Shown here: piece by piece, positions 18,006 through 31,600 of the stretch
How the letters are laid out: each line of letters begins with the position of its first letter
How positions within the stretch are numbered: the first letter of the stretch is position 1
Origin: Monarcha castaneiventris obscurior
Taxonomy: Eukaryota > Chordata > Aves > Passeriformes > Monarchidae
NCBI GenBank assembly: GCA_026261815.1
Contig: JAMPIT010000230.1
Location: forward strand, 5,703,001-5,767,000
Direction: 5' to 3'
Length of the DNA stretch: 64,000 bases
Notes under the pieces: model-generated
What the model was told of the DNA's origin: nothing
Database searches by the model: none
What the model saw: the letters and a program-made list of their open reading frames with translations, nothing else
Made by a program: the position numbers and the translations under genes

Positions 18006-18050
18006 GGGAGGAGGAAGGAAAGGAGGAGAGGAAGAAGAGAGAGAGGAACA
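18006..18050. repeat. Polypurine (GA-rich) tract
   Basis: About 45 bases of almost only G and A on the plus strand, made of GGA, GAA and GAGA units; simple-sequence DNA. Confidence 0.85.
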
Positions 18051-18162
18051 CAAATATTCATACCAACTACTGACAGGATCATTTAGAATGACACAGATTC
18101 TTATTTTTTCGTTGTTTAGAATCAAAAAAGGCACAAAACTCTGCTATAAATCACACTTTACC

Positions 18163-18168
18163 TTTATT
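18163..18168 (-). terminator. Candidate LMBR1 polyadenylation signal (distal)
   Basis: AATAAA on the minus strand, followed by a GTGTGATTT and TTTTGTG context. A second AATAAA lies at 18,303-18,298. If used, the LMBR1 3' UTR would be about 7.4 kb and would run antisense across two RNF32 relics. Confidence 0.3.
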
Positions 18169-19763
18169 GAAAACACAGTAAAAAAAAATTTCCTACAAAA
18201 CATTCAGTGTAACATTTCAAACAAAGGAAAAAAACATATTACCACTGCTTTCCACAAAACAAAAAAATCAGCCTAGCTAAGGCAGCAGATATTTTCATTT
18301 ATTTTTGTAACACAACAAAATATCCACAACAGAGAACATTATAAATCGTAATTCTAGATGACCTAAAATGAACCAGGAAGGGTTTGGTGGGGAGAAGGTA
18401 TCTACCCAAAAACTGTTGTGATTAAAGTAACACTCAAAGCACAATTTTTCAGCTGTGTTATACCGTGGTCAGATACATCCATGTGAAAGCAAAGTCAGTT
18501 GCTCAAGACTGTGGAGTTTACAAAGCCTAAAGCACAAATCGGACCAAGAGGGGACCACCAGTTCTATTCAGCACCTCCCAGCCTCACACAGTTCAGATTG
18601 TGCCTAATTTATAATTTTTTTTGTAAACTGTGGTATTAACCAGTAACACTGCAGTGAAAAACCTGGATGTGCACAGTGAAGGTGCCTGCTGGCCATCATC
18701 ATAGCCCAGCCAGCAGCACCAACAGCCACAGAAACACCAGCTCAGAATTGTGTTTTTATGGTCAAGCCCACCAAGCCCACATGAAGCCAATTCCATGTGA
18801 CAGGGAGCAGGGTGCCAACAGCACCCTGAGAACATCCTCAGTCTCCTCACTGGGAATTTAAAAGACAAAATTTAGTGGAGACAAGAGCAACACGTGATTT
18901 CTATTTAGGTAATGCAGGGTTGGGTCCCAAACCCCACAGGAAGGGAAATGCACCCTTTTCTTGTGTATGTGTGTTTCATACAAACACACACACCAAGACT
19001 TCAAATCCCATGACCCAAATGTATCTTCTTTTTCTATGCACTTCTTTTTAAAGCAACAGAAGTCACACCAAATTAGGCGAAAATACTTAGAAACCTACCT
19101 TTAAGAAAGTAAAAGTGACTCAGCTTTTTTGGTTACATAAAGCCGAGGAGGAGAAAGTACTCACAGAGATTTCATGACTCTAAGAATTTTGGTCCAGACT
19201 GGAAAAACTCATGCTTAGGGGGAAAAGGGAAATCATACACCAGCTAATTTTCTTCTTAAGCATTTAAACACACCCACTGAATCCACTGCACAGGTATCAC
19301 CATCATGACACTTCTCTGAATGATCAATTCACATGGGGAGAGAAGGCCCAAAGCATGCTCATACACATGAAATACAAAAATCCAGAGAGCATGTGAAGAG
19401 CCTCACCTCAGCACCTCGCAAAGCCTGACCCTGATGAGAACATGAGAGCTACACACTGCTGCCCCCATGTGTGTCCACCTCCCACTGAGGGAGGCAGCGA
19501 GAGCTGAGGTCTCTCTCTGTACATCCCACAGCAGATGAGCAGCACAGCAGTTCCACAACAGGAGCCACCCTGCAGTGACAATCACCCCAAGGGCTCCCAG
19601 TGGCCACACCAGCTCATTCCCCTCACTTGGAAGTGGGGCTGTACCCTCACACCACAGGAAGCTAAAAAAAGCACAAATATATGCAATGACTAGACCCTCT
19701 CACTCCTAATTCAAAATTACTTGAGCTTTTGGTAATTCGTTAGAGGACCATCTAGTGATGGGA

Positions 19764-20010
19764 CTGCTTAAATGGAATCTACTGGCAAAAAACAAATTAA
19801 CTAATAAAAGCGAACACTTGTAGTGGAAGAACAGTTCTAACTAGGGAACATCTCTATACAGGCAAAGTGGGAAAAGAAATACATTAAAATCAAAGCAAGT
19901 GCCCCAGTACTTCAACAGCTTGTATCTATGGAAGCAGGGGATAGATGACGAATGCAAAATAAAGCCCTGTTCAGGAAAAGAGCTTCTTCCAGTGATGCCG
20001 ACTATAAAAC
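19764..20010 (+). pseudogene. RNF32: RNF32 relic of the linker exon between the two RINGs
   Basis: One frame contains PVLQQL (19,904-19,921), then TGA at 19,946-19,948, then MQNKALFRKRASS, paralleling human SVLQQL and IQVQALRRETHECS. In another frame between them, GIDDECKI parallels human EITEEEWEKI, implying small deletions and frame changes. Upstream, LLAKNKLTNKS weakly resembles human FFEKKFTEIS. Position and strand fit RNF32 order. Broken by the stop and by the frame changes; exon limits are uncertain. Confidence 0.55.
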
Positions 20011-21941
20011 AATATAGAGGGGCAGGGAGAAAAGCAACAGCAACAATTGGGGTTAGTGATCAACAAACATTTAGAAGCAGCATCCCAAAGTGCTCAAGTA
20101 GGTACATATCAACATTCAGATACCTAAAAGCCTTTAAGAATTCGCATTTCCTAATTTCTATGTTTATGTAAGGCCTTCATACAGACACAGCTTTTAAATA
20201 GCTTGGAATTCAGTATGCCAATATCAGCATTTACAGGATATTTCTCACTATCTCTTTGACTATTTGGAGTCACCTTCTCTGTTTGGTAAAACATGTAATG
20301 CTTCCTATAGTTAAAAAAAAATATAAGCAATAAATGAAACTAAAAAGTTACTGATACAATATGGCAATTAACACAAAACAAGCATCCTCAGGTTTCTGTT
20401 GCCAAGACAGAGATACCTTCAGAAGTTCACAGGCTTCTATAAAGTCCAAGATACTGTTTCCCTGTGAATCACAAAAGAGATTTTAAGAACTGATGAAGTT
20501 CTTTTCAGTGTCAGTGAATTACTGGCTTGTTTACAGAACATACATTTGACGTTTGTATACTAACGATGCACATTTCTTCTTTCTCTTTGAAAGAAGAGTT
20601 TTAGGTGCTTCACTTGTGAAATTATTTCAAAAGCCTTCCAATAAAGTTGTCTTCTGGTATGTTTTCTTACAGTGCATAAATCAAATCTATGCAGATTCTT
20701 CTGCTATTTCATGTTCTGTCTATCTCAAGAAGTGTATCTGTTCTTGACACAAAGGCCACTGAGTATGACAGCGAATGACCCGAAAACACTAAAAAGGGAA
20801 GCAAACCAAGATGTTGGATATCTCCAAGAATTAAGGCCAGATTTAGAAAAAAAGTTTCATCAGCTCCTGAATTCCACGTAATATATTTTTAGTAATCTCG
20901 AATTTTAAAGACCGACCAGAAAAATAATAAAAAAGAATCCACACAGGTGAGTTCCATGTCATTTCCCTCAGCCACCACCCTTACCCAATTATTGGGCACA
21001 GTGGGGACTCTGAAGTCACATCTGCAGTTGATTCCCCACGAGGTATGTTCTCCTTCCTAGGATTCTGACCAACACTGTTGGGCTTTAAGTGTTCAAGTGC
21101 AGCTTGCAGGAGACCCTCTCTGGCTGGGGTGTGGAAGGACACAATTCCTCTCAGAACCAGGCAGCTCTTGAGACAGCAAGGAGCCAATTAAACACAGAAT
21201 GGCTGCACAGTCATGTACAGACAGACAGAAGATCCTGAACAACTTCGAGCCCTAACAAAACAGCTGAAAGTGCCAAGCTCCAGCTCCAGAACACCTCAGC
21301 TATCACCTGGAAACCCCAAGAGTCTGCAATTCCCACCAATTCCCATGGCTCAGCACCTGAACTGTGTGGCAGAAGGACACACCACAGGCCCATCACATAC
21401 CCTGAGCATAGGAAGAAGCATCACAACTTCATACAACAGAGACTGTGTCTACCTTGCCTAAGGTAAGGGCAGGGGGCAAACTAGAAAAGGGGGCAGAAGT
21501 TGTATCACCATGTGGGTGGTGGCTGTGGGCTTACTCGGTTCTCACTGACCGGGATGAATTCAAAAGCAGCATTTTTGTAAAGTTCAAATCCTGACAGTGT
21601 GACTGAAAAAACCTGCCAGCTTACCAACAGCAAATTCAGTGTTCATGGGTTGGGGAGGGAAGCCAGCGTAGGCAATATTGTCTCAACTCAGCACTAAAAT
21701 AACAACAAAAATCCTAATACCAGGAGGTAGGGAATCTTATTTCATTAAAGCAATTAAAGTTTCACAGTTCACAACAACACTTTTTTAAACAAAACTAAGC
21801 ACATTTCTTTTTGAAGAGGTTTTTTATGTGGCCTTAAGTGTCCTGTCTCTGTTTAGATTATTTCACCTTGATTAAAAAAAATGCTCTTCTCAAGATCAGA
21901 GAATATGTTAAACAGGATTTAGGGTGTTTTCTTGTATTTTA
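20011..21941. other. Non-coding stretch between RNF32 relics
   Basis: No reliable gene. A segment at 20,770-20,880 with EKKF in its frame was considered as RNF32 and not accepted. It may be antisense UTR if LMBR1 uses the distal polyadenylation site. Confidence 0.35.
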
Positions 21942-22080
21942 GATGCTAGTCCACTTAGGGTAAGGCTCAGCTGCTGTACATACACCACCACCCCACTTCT
22001 GGAACAGGAAGAAGAGATGCGAAATCACCTAGAGCACACTTCAAAAATTCAAGGAAAGCCACATGCAGGAAGAGGCCTAT
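21942..22080 (+). pseudogene. RNF32: Possible RNF32 relic of the second RING
   Basis: After a TATTTTAG acceptor-like site, one frame has RLSC and later LLEQEEEM; the shifted frame between them reads YIHHHP. Together these resemble human LLSCSHVFHHACLLALEEF with a one-base and a two-base loss. Later PHAG may match the FHAC of the human second RING. The expected zinc ligands are largely gone. The location, just before the LMBR1 3' end, is right for the last RNF32 exon, but the match is weak. Confidence 0.3.
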
Positions 22081-23394
22081 TGCTTTCTGTTTCTGCCTTA
22101 TTCCTTTCTAATTTAGACTGTAAATTCTTTAAGAAAAGGGCCATCATGTCTTCACTACACAGCACTGGGCACATGTGAGCAGCTCAAGTGGCATCAGCTG
22201 CTGCACAGACTCACAGAGACATGGTGGGATGGACAGGGGCTGCAGCCCCTTGGCACCCATCACTCCTGGTGCCACAGGGGAGGATGTGGCCCCCAGGATC
22301 TGCTCCCATATCCATCCTGCCAAGCACCTGCTGCAGGAGCTCCTCTCCACTGGTGCTTCAGGTGGTACTCGGGAACCAGACAAGGAAAACAACTTATCAA
22401 ATCTTTTAATTTCTATGACACTACAACAGTCAACAGGGTCAAAGGTATTGAAGGAACAGGGCCAATGATAAACATCACATTACAGACAGTAAACAAAGCT
22501 TCCTATGAATGCAAAACTGTTACTTGTACAGTAACCAAGACTATTATTTTTTAGCTTAAAGTGATAAGCATGTGTGCTTTATGCTTAGAAACCCCACAAA
22601 TATTACAGTTCCACCATTGCATTTAATATTGTGCTACCAACGTGGAAAAAAGCCAAAAAACGGCTAACTTAAAACACTCAATCTACATCTATTTTTTGGT
22701 CTTATGTGGTATCTAGTTGAAGATGGAAGCATTGATGTGCTTTTTGCCTCATAAGAAGTGAGGCAGATGTTAATGTTACTAAGATCAGTTGTATATACCT
22801 TGAAGGTATAGACCACCTGACTCTACATGAGTCAATACTAGGAATGTATTGTCAATATCCATTAATGAATTACCAGTTGCTTGTACTTAAGTGACCATAT
22901 GCTTCTGTGAAAAGTATACAGTGACCTGTATCTTGCATGCAGTAACAAAGCTTTGCATAAGCATGTCATTTTCAAGGCCAAAGGCATATGTTAATGTGGA
23001 CAGTGTCACAATATCAGCAGTTGATTTTAAAACAAAACACTGTCAGTAGTTGCACAGGGTAGTTCTGAACTTCTCACCCACCTTGGAAACCACACAGCAC
23101 CTCAACCATCCCACAGAGTCCAGTGTAAAGTCTTCCCTAACGTAGCCTTAACCCATACAGAATCCAGCAGAACGGGTGGGGACAGTCAAGGCTGTAACAT
23201 TTGTTTTCAAAGAGATTTAAAGCCTTGCCTGAAGCTCGGGTGCTTCTTGGCAGGAACTGCCCCCTGCTCAGTTGGAGTAACTGCCCAACCCACTTGCAGA
23301 AGCCACACACACATTACAGTCCACCTTTTTCTGTGTTCTTGGGTCACTGATGCCAGGACAAACATCTCTCCAAAGGCACGAAGGGCAAGACCTA
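22081..23394. other. Non-coding stretch between the RNF32 end and the LMBR1 3' UTR
   Basis: Nothing recognised. About 22,180-22,390 is GC-richer than its surroundings and of unknown origin. Confidence 0.35.
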
Positions 23395-23414
23395 TGCTGG
23401 CTCACACTCCTAGG

Positions 23415-23420
23415 TTTATT
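23415..23420 (-). terminator. Candidate LMBR1 polyadenylation signal (proximal)
   Basis: Canonical AATAAA on the minus strand, the first one found after the LMBR1 stop codon, with GAGTGTGAG shortly downstream as a possible GU-rich element. No transcript support. Confidence 0.35.
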
Positions 23421-23887
23421 CCTAATATTAATTTCTTCAGCATCTATTAACTGTCTTAGCATTGAAATAGAAATACTTCTATAAAGCTAACTGGCCTCAC
23501 ACACCACAATTCACCAGTCCCATTAAGACATGAGGACAATTTTGGTCATACAATGACTTGCATGAAAAAGTGGATACATTTCACTGGTTTTTAACTATGA
23601 TGCCAATACATAAGGCTACAAGCTCTGAGAACACCTGAATGATGCCCCTAATAATATATTGCCCAATATTTTAAATATAAGCTAATTTTAGAACAACTTT
23701 TAATTATAGCTTCCCATTATTTGTTGCAGAACTTTGACTCATATAAAGATTTCTCACTAAAGTGTCAGCATTAAACAAGAGAAAAGATGCTTGTAAATCT
23801 TAGTGAAATCAAGCAATTTTACTTTTTCTTCCAAGACTTGATACAACACATCAATAGTCAGTTCAATAAACCTTGAATTTATACTAA

Positions 23888-23904
23888 TCACACACACACA
23901 CACA
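23888..23904. repeat. (CA)n microsatellite
   Basis: About eight CA dinucleotides followed by an A run; a short simple repeat in the probable LMBR1 3' UTR. Confidence 0.85.
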
Positions 23905-25587
23905 AAAAGTAACTCTCTAGCATCATATTTACTACAGAAATATTTACATTATGCCCCAGTTCAAGTCAGAAAAGGCAGCTGCAAAAAAGGTAAATCCTCA
24001 TGTGTACTGGAGCTTGATTTTTGAAGCACTTTAGGGGAAAAAAACCAAGCAGACATTCACACACACAGCAATAAGGTCTAGAGCCCAGAGCAGTCATCTC
24101 AGGAGAACAGCTAAGAGTTTCTGACACAAGGTTTACCTTCTTTTGGAACCCCACTAGAGAGCAAGCTGTCACCAACTAATATAAGACCTCAAACTACAGA
24201 CAGGCAGACTTGTTTTACACAAATGGGAAATAAACAGGAACATTTTCTGGCTCCCTACATGATGGGCACTCACTGAAGGTGTCCCCATTCCAGTCTGTTT
24301 GCAGATTACTTGTGGCCAAGCAGTACAAAAGTGCAACCAGATTTTGAATACTTACTTGGTATTTTTCTTTACTATAAACTGCTGAAAGGACTCCTAAGGC
24401 TGCAGGAAATGCTACAAGAAAGGACATTACCACCCACTGATGCCATCCTGAATCTAAGGCCTCTGAGCAGTTAAACTGTAACACTGCAGAAATTCAAACT
24501 ACCAAGACCAAACACACAAGTTTTACTTACCAAACTGCCTACCTCATCTCTGTAACCTTAGAATTTAATTTACGGTATCTACACATATAGGCCTATATAC
24601 ATGTTCATGTGTACATTAAAAAAAAGGCTAGTTACACATAACTGGATTATGCCACTGAACAGAAATCCTGGTAACTGAAGTATAAATTTAGAGAAATTTA
24701 CTTCAAATTAAAGATTGTAGAAAACTGCAACTGCAGCCTCCTAGGCCTGTGCTCCTTGCATTGATTCCAGGTACTGCTTACCCACAGTAGTTCATCAAGA
24801 ATTTCACAGGGGGTACTGGGTAGGGTAAGGGACCTCCACGGCACAACAGCCCACAGAACTGTAAGAACTGTGACAGGGGGTCTACACAGCTTTTTACAAA
24901 GCATACGAGGCTCAGATTTAACACTGAAGTTAATCTTCATCTTGGACTTCCATAACACATTGTTTGACCACCAGTAAAGCAACCTGGCATTTAGAGCTAA
25001 GGACAGAGAGCTGAAAACGCTGCCTTCCGAGACAGCTCTGTGACACAGCCTACGGCATCCAGCACCGAGGGAACTGTGATCTCTACTGTCATTTTTAACT
25101 CACTCTCAGTAGAACTGTTTATCTTCTGTCAAGGATACCTACTCCAGGTACTTTACATTTCCAGTAAGGGTCACATTGGCCTTCAAGTGTATGTTTTCTT
25201 CCTTTTTTTTTTTTATAATCAAGTCCCAAAGTTATTCTTCATAGCTGTGTTTGTACAACACAGGAGGTACTGTGCATTCAAATGGTAGCAAGTTTAAAAA
25301 TAAAGATGTGAGACTTTCAACAAATAAAAAGGAATGCATTATTCTCTTCAGCTTCCAGTCTTCAAGGCACCTCCTGCATTAACTTACTGGGAAATAAACA
25401 AGCAGACCAAAAGTTCACTGGAAAGAGAAGAATCTGACACACATAACTTCCTCAGAAGCACACAGCATCAAAATGAGACAAGGCTCGACCCAAACTAATA
25501 ACTAAAAGCAATATAAAAATGCTGATGAGATGACAGGAATGCCATGAGGTTGATGTTTTCAGCTCTGTTGACTGCAGGTGATTGTTA

Positions 25588-25670
25588 TCACAGTGTTTTC
25601 TGATGGCCATTTGCAGAAGGCTTTGTCTCAGAGTCTCTTGGATTGTTTGATAGATGAAGTTTATCTAACC
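25588..25670 (-). CDS. LMBR1: LMBR1 exon 17 equivalent, C-terminus and stop
   Basis: Acceptor TTTTGCAG is followed by a polar tail, LDKLHLSNNPRDSETKPSAN then GHQKTL, and TGA at 25,590-25,588. Human ends with a similar tail; one Ala after SET is missing here and a few residues differ, as expected of a disordered C-terminus. The 3' untranslated region continues to lower coordinates. Confidence 0.95.
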
Positions 25671-28600
25671 CTGCAAAACATTACAGAATAAGAAAAAACT
25701 AAGACTCCCCCTTGTTTCATGCACACAGGTATTCAAAAGAACACAGACAATCCAAATTCTACTTTGAGATTGTGGACCTCACATTTGCTGAAGACCAGAA
25801 CTGATGTTCTAATGTAAGAATTGCTTCTGGGAAATTCCCTCAGAGTTGGTTAAGTGAGAAAAGCTCATTACAGTGGACAAGCATGGAAGCCAGAGAATCC
25901 TAACTTCCCACTGTTTAAATCACAGACTCAGATGTTAAGAACCAAGAAAGACTTGCAATAATTTACCCTGTCACCTACAAAGACCTAAATAATTACTTAA
26001 AATATTTCTTTTAAATTATAGCATCATTTTGTAAATCAACCATTGCTGATCTTAATGTCATTGGTGATGACCAGATCACTTCTCTAAACCATTTATATAT
26101 CTAATTACATTTTTAGGACTATACTATTACCAATTTATCTGTTTCCAGCCATTTGTTCTTATTGCACAATTCTCTATTTTGAGTGCTAATTCCTCACATC
26201 CTGCCCCAGGCAAGCAGTTAAATTACTCTTTTTTTTTTTGTTTGTTTGGGTGGGGGGAGTGAGCTGAGGGAAGACAGCAAATTTAGCCATATTTTATTCA
26301 AAAGAGGCATGATGTCAGTCCTTCCTTGCTTGCTACAATTTCTCTCTGAAGTCTCCTATCAAGTCTCTAAAATTAAGGATCAGAACTGGGAAGAGTTCCT
26401 TATTCATTTAGTGTAGACTACACTGAATGTTTTACTAAAGTGCCATTATGTACAAAGTTAAATTTCTTGCATTGTTGGAACTGGAATTCCAAAATTTACT
26501 GCACTACCAAAAAACCAAAATCTCCTTAGTATTGTCTTATTTGTAGTCGTAATACATGAATTTTTTGGTCACAGCCCAATTTTGGTTCTCACTCTTTGAG
26601 TTCCACAGGACAGTTTTTAACAGACACCTTTTTTTATGTACACCACTGAAAACCAACTCAGTTGTGTCAGGAACCTGCACATTTCAGGGTTTGTAACTCC
26701 CTACTTGTGTGAAACCCAGTGTCCATTACCCTACTATGCCTGCTTTTCAAAATTTGTTAATCGGCCTTCAACATATATAATTCTTCATTCAACATTATAT
26801 TTCTAATTATTTTATCATTTTAACCTAATTTCCCACCAGAAGAGGGGCACTCTGGGAAGTGACTGGATTTTGTTTCAGCATCACAACTCTGAAACCAGTG
26901 AAAACTAACATGAGCAACTTCTAGATGATGCAAACTGAATCCTCAGTTACAAAGAAACAATAAAGTTTCACCATTAGTCCTCTCAATTTAAGCAAATACT
27001 ACTCTAGGGATCTAAAGAGATGGGAACTTTCTTAATTAGTAAAGATAAGATGAGGCAACAAGAATAAAAAAAAACCCCAACAGTTTATCCTCTTAGTATC
27101 AAATGTGTTTCAATGCTTTCTTCTATAGTCAAGAAATATCAATGCAAAATTTGATCAAACTTTTGATTGTATCAGGTACAGGTTTTACTCAACCAGTTAC
27201 TAACATTCTGTACATTCTGTACAACGATTTTCTGAATAGATGCTCAAAAAAAGGCATGACAACAAAGCAGTTAAGATCTCTGCTAGCTATTTTTAGGGAA
27301 CGAATAAGTTGCTTTAAACAAAAAAGAAAAAAGCCAACACATACACAAGATGAAGTTTTAATCTGGAATAATTGCTCATTGCAATGAGAATGTTTCTGCG
27401 CTCTCCAAAGACTGAAAATCCAACTGCAGATCAACAAGTACCACAGGCATATCATTAAAATCAACATTGTACCTTAGCTCTGGACTCTTCAAAAAACACA
27501 TTATTCATCCTCACACCTTAACTTAGAGAAATTTCCACCAAAAAACAGTACTGTGTGAGCTGTGACAGAACTTTACCAGTAGCACATCGAGGTGTCAATG
27601 GTGGAGAAAGGGAATGTTCAAGCACACAGAGGATTTTCAGGGCTGTGTTACCTAATGCCTTCAGGAGCTCTTCTCGCACAGCAGAAGTGAACTTTCTGAC
27701 CAGACACAACGTTGTCATGATAGCAAAGAGCAAGTTGTAAGATAACACAATATAGAAGTTCCCCAGCCAGTTGAACCTTCCGAAGTCTCCAAGCAGATCA
27801 AATCTGGTGATTCCTGTTAAATTGCATGCAAGATTTAGATCAAAATATTCATAACAATTTTTTAGGAAACACAAAAATTTCATTCTATTACATTTGGATG
27901 CAAAATTCCTACAGACAACACACCAGAAGACACATGGTTAAACACACAAGACAATGTTCTTGAGGTCATGTTCTACTTTGTTGCTCACTGTAAAACTGCA
28001 AGACACCTTTACCAAAATGTTTTATAAATTTCATAGTAAAATGCTTGAATAATGGGAGTTGAAATGAATTGTCTATTCTAGATAAAAACTCTTTTTATAA
28101 TTTCAATAAATGCAACTAGGAAAAAAATCAGCTTTAGTATGGAAACTGCTTAAAACCTCAGTTTCTATGAAATCCTTAATGATCCCAGAAAAGAATGAAA
28201 TGCACCATGAGCTTTTTTTATTAAAAAATACAGGTAGCAAGCAGCCTTTCTATGAGAGCCACAACACCTTATGGTACACACTAAGCCTTTTAAGTCTTCT
28301 TCCAGAGCACTGCTTTTGAAACCGAAGTTTAAAGACATTTTTCCAACTGCAGTTTTTCTCCTGTATCTGCCCACCACTACAGCCATGGAGCATTTGCACA
28401 GAGGGAAAAGAGTAAGGCTGAAAGATGGTGCTGACAGGTCTTCTTCACAGTGCACCTTCAACCCTGACACTCGGGCTTTGTGCTGATCAAAGGCCTGTCA
28501 ATCACTAATTACAGGAACAACATTTTTCTGAAACATGGAAACGTCTACAAGGTGTAGGGCCCATCCCAGAAGGCAGAAGAGGAAGACCACAGGTTGTTCT

Positions 28601-31600
28601 TTTCTCAGGTGTCATGGAGCACTGAATGCATGGTGGAACACTGAGATGACAGCCACATGACCATTGTCCAGGATTCAAAAGCTGTTTATTCCCAAAAACC
28701 TCTGGCACAGACGATGTCAGAGCAAAGTGTGCCCTCATAACAGAGCAAAAGAAGGAGGCTGACCCTGTCCCAGAACTAAAATGGCAGCAGCAAACGAGGC
28801 AATCACAAAATAGCCCTGACTCTGGAACACCTAAAAGCTCCTGATTTTCTATCATCATATTTTGAAAGTGTTTTGGGGCTTTTAAACACTGACTTCCCAA
28901 GTGATAATAAATGAAGAGACAGAATTAAGGGGCAGTTACATTTCTCCCAAGGGTAAACCCAACACTTAGGAATCTTACTGTACCTGGATACCCAGGACTT
29001 GCAAGGCAGCTATCACAATGTTAAAAGATACACACACTTGTACAGTCATTTAAATTAAAACATTACTGAATTTGGTAACTAAGGAAAACATACTGAAATG
29101 AAAAGAAGTTTCAAAGGATGAAACAGAACAATCACTGATCAAAATGGCAAAAGAGGCAGGGGGAAATACTGAAAAAGCACAGAAGGTCTTAGCACAGACA
29201 GAAGAAATCAGCTGTCTGAATTAACTGGTAAAGAGATGAAGGACAATAAACACAGAGCTGCTTTCCCATTTGAAGGCAAATAGTGTCCTTAGCACTTCCA
29301 AAGCAGCAGTGTTTTAGTCAGACTGTGGAGCCACACGAAAATTAAGAAAGTCAGGTTTGAATGTACAGGCTTCCAGAACTTTAAAGGAAAAGGAACAAAA
29401 CAGGCAGAGCACTGGAATTCTCTGGAAAAGGAATAACATTCCTTGACACATAGAGGTCCAAAAGAACAGTGAGCCATGGATCTGTGTTACAAGGACAAAC
29501 AGAAATGAACCCTGACACTTCTGTTAGAGTAGGTGGGAAAATTATTGTCCACAAATTACATTCAATTTCTTCTTACAAACAGAAGAAGTCACTGCTCATC
29601 AGAAAAGACCTGACACAGTAACAGTCTGTAAACTCTTAGAAGAAAAAGGTTAAAAAGGTTTTGATGACTTTCTTGCAGGAGCAGTATCTCCTCAGCCTAC
29701 AGAAAAAAAACCTAAGAATTCTAATAACTCTTAAGCAAGTTTTTGTTCAATTACTCATCTAGTGTCACAAATATATACACACAAAAGCTGATGAAGTTTT
29801 ACCAAATAAACTACTAAAGAATTCTTCAGGTTAAAAACAAATAGTAGGTTTTAGACAGCACACACAAATAAATTTAAAATCCCCATTTACTTGCACATAA
29901 TACTCAAGTGTAGAATTCTAGGAAAACTTCTGTATGCTAAAGAGTTTCATTTTCTCTGCAATTCTTTGTTTTTGTATTCTTAACTATTAAGTGCCTTGTT
30001 CCCAATTTGTTTTTCTGTGATTAGCAATGTGGTGCTGGTGGGAAACATTTTTGAATGGCTACTAAAAGGCTGAAAAGTTCTGGGAAAATATGAGTTAACT
30101 TATTTAAGTAAAATAATTTTTTTTAGTTAAAAACTTTCCTGGAGTTCTAGAAGAATGACAGATAAGACATATCCACCACCTACATATCTAATTAGAATGC
30201 TATGAAACATGTAAGAAACTCCATTTCCATTTTCAAAAGTTGAAAAAGGGCAGTACATGCCTTAGATAACTTTTGCTTTTTCACCTTTCCCATAAGGATA
30301 AAGTCTAGTCTTTTCTGTATAGTCTAGAAACTCGCTTTTTTAATAAAGTGAAAAGACTATGAATCTGCTTAACATATTTATTTCTTTTCATCTATTCAGT
30401 GCCACAGGGCAGTGGCATGTAGTGCAACACACATTGATATTTCTGCAAAGCACCACATGACTCACTGTACTCTAATACACTCTATTAATCCTGTTTGGAC
30501 AGCTGTGACTGTGCATTTGTTAGCTGTGTGTTAATTGTTCCATCTTTTTTCTTCTTTTATTTATCTCTATGGCAAACTATTCAGGAATTTCACTTGTTAG
30601 TCTGGTTTTTAAGTGAGTTTTACCATTAATCTGTTTCCTATGAGACAACAATGGGCCCAGCGTGTACACTTACTGCCACAGAATCTGGTTATTATCAACT
30701 GTTAATCTCATGGATCATTAACAATTAATTTTATTTTCTTTTAAACAAGACTTGAATGCAGTAACTTAGTGGACACAAACTTATGTTACGATTCTGTTCT
30801 AAAACAGTGATTTTTCAATGTAACATCTGGCTCCACATGCTAGAACCATTTTAATTCTTAGACCTTTATCATATTGGTTGTATTTTAAAACTGCACTACT
30901 TTAAATACGTGAATTATTCCTTGGCATTTTCATTAAGTCATTTTTACTACAGATTTTTTTAAGTAAGTTCTAGAATGAGTATTTTAAGATTCCACACTCC
31001 AAAAGGCATTACAGAGGGTTTTTCATTTGCTATAGAAATTATTTATAGTTTATTAAAACACCTCATCTGTAGATATACATAGCATGAGAATATGCAGTAC
31101 AATTTACTGCAAAACATGAACTACTCTTGATTCAAGAGTATTCTCACTGACAAGAAAACCAGCTGTAGAACTACTGAGCACACACTGCTGGTCTGTGGGC
31201 CTGAGCTCAAACTTCTAAGCTTGTACTTAAGACTTGTACAGCCTGAGGTGAAGATTTTTGTTTTGTTCTATTTAATGTTCCAAATGAAATTCACATTAGG
31301 TACAAGGATTCTGCACTACTTAAACATGTAATAGCCTTGCAATTTAACTTCAAGAATTCAAGCTGAAGATTACCTAAATTACATGAAGATACAACACGAT
31401 TTTCCAACTGGTTAAAACAACTTAACTACTTCAATTGCTACTGTCAGTCCTTCGAAATAAAATCAGAAATTCTTCAGTTCTGCTGTGGTAGACTCTAAAT
31501 TGTTAAACTTGAAAAATGAACAAAAAATACAAACATACGGTAGGGAAAATGAAAGTAGCCTGGGGTCACTGCTGATTAAAAAACTTAATAAATGAAGAGT

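Larger units (their letters stand above)
17681..19763. other. Non-coding stretch with purine tract
   Basis: No exon recognised. A GA-rich tract runs from 18,006 to 18,050. Two minus-strand AATAAA words (18,168 and 18,303) are noted as polyadenylation candidates. About 19,390-19,620 is moderately GC-rich and unassigned. Confidence 0.4.
23395..25587 (-). other. LMBR1: Probable LMBR1 3' untranslated region
   Basis: From the TGA downward on the minus strand the DNA is AT-rich with no exon-like coding. The nearest canonical AATAAA is at 23,420-23,415, about 2.2 kb past the stop, followed by GT-rich sequence. Further AATAAA words lie at 18,303-18,298 and 18,168-18,163, also with GT-rich sequence after them, so a longer UTR is possible. 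The true end cannot be fixed without transcript data. Confidence 0.4.

Noticed and set aside
20770..20880. Frame containing EKKF and LR, reminiscent of the human RNF32 segment LRKKFFEKKF
   Set aside because: It lies after the VLQQL relic at 19.9 kb although it should precede it, spacing to other landmarks is wrong, and no splice sites fit. Treated as chance.
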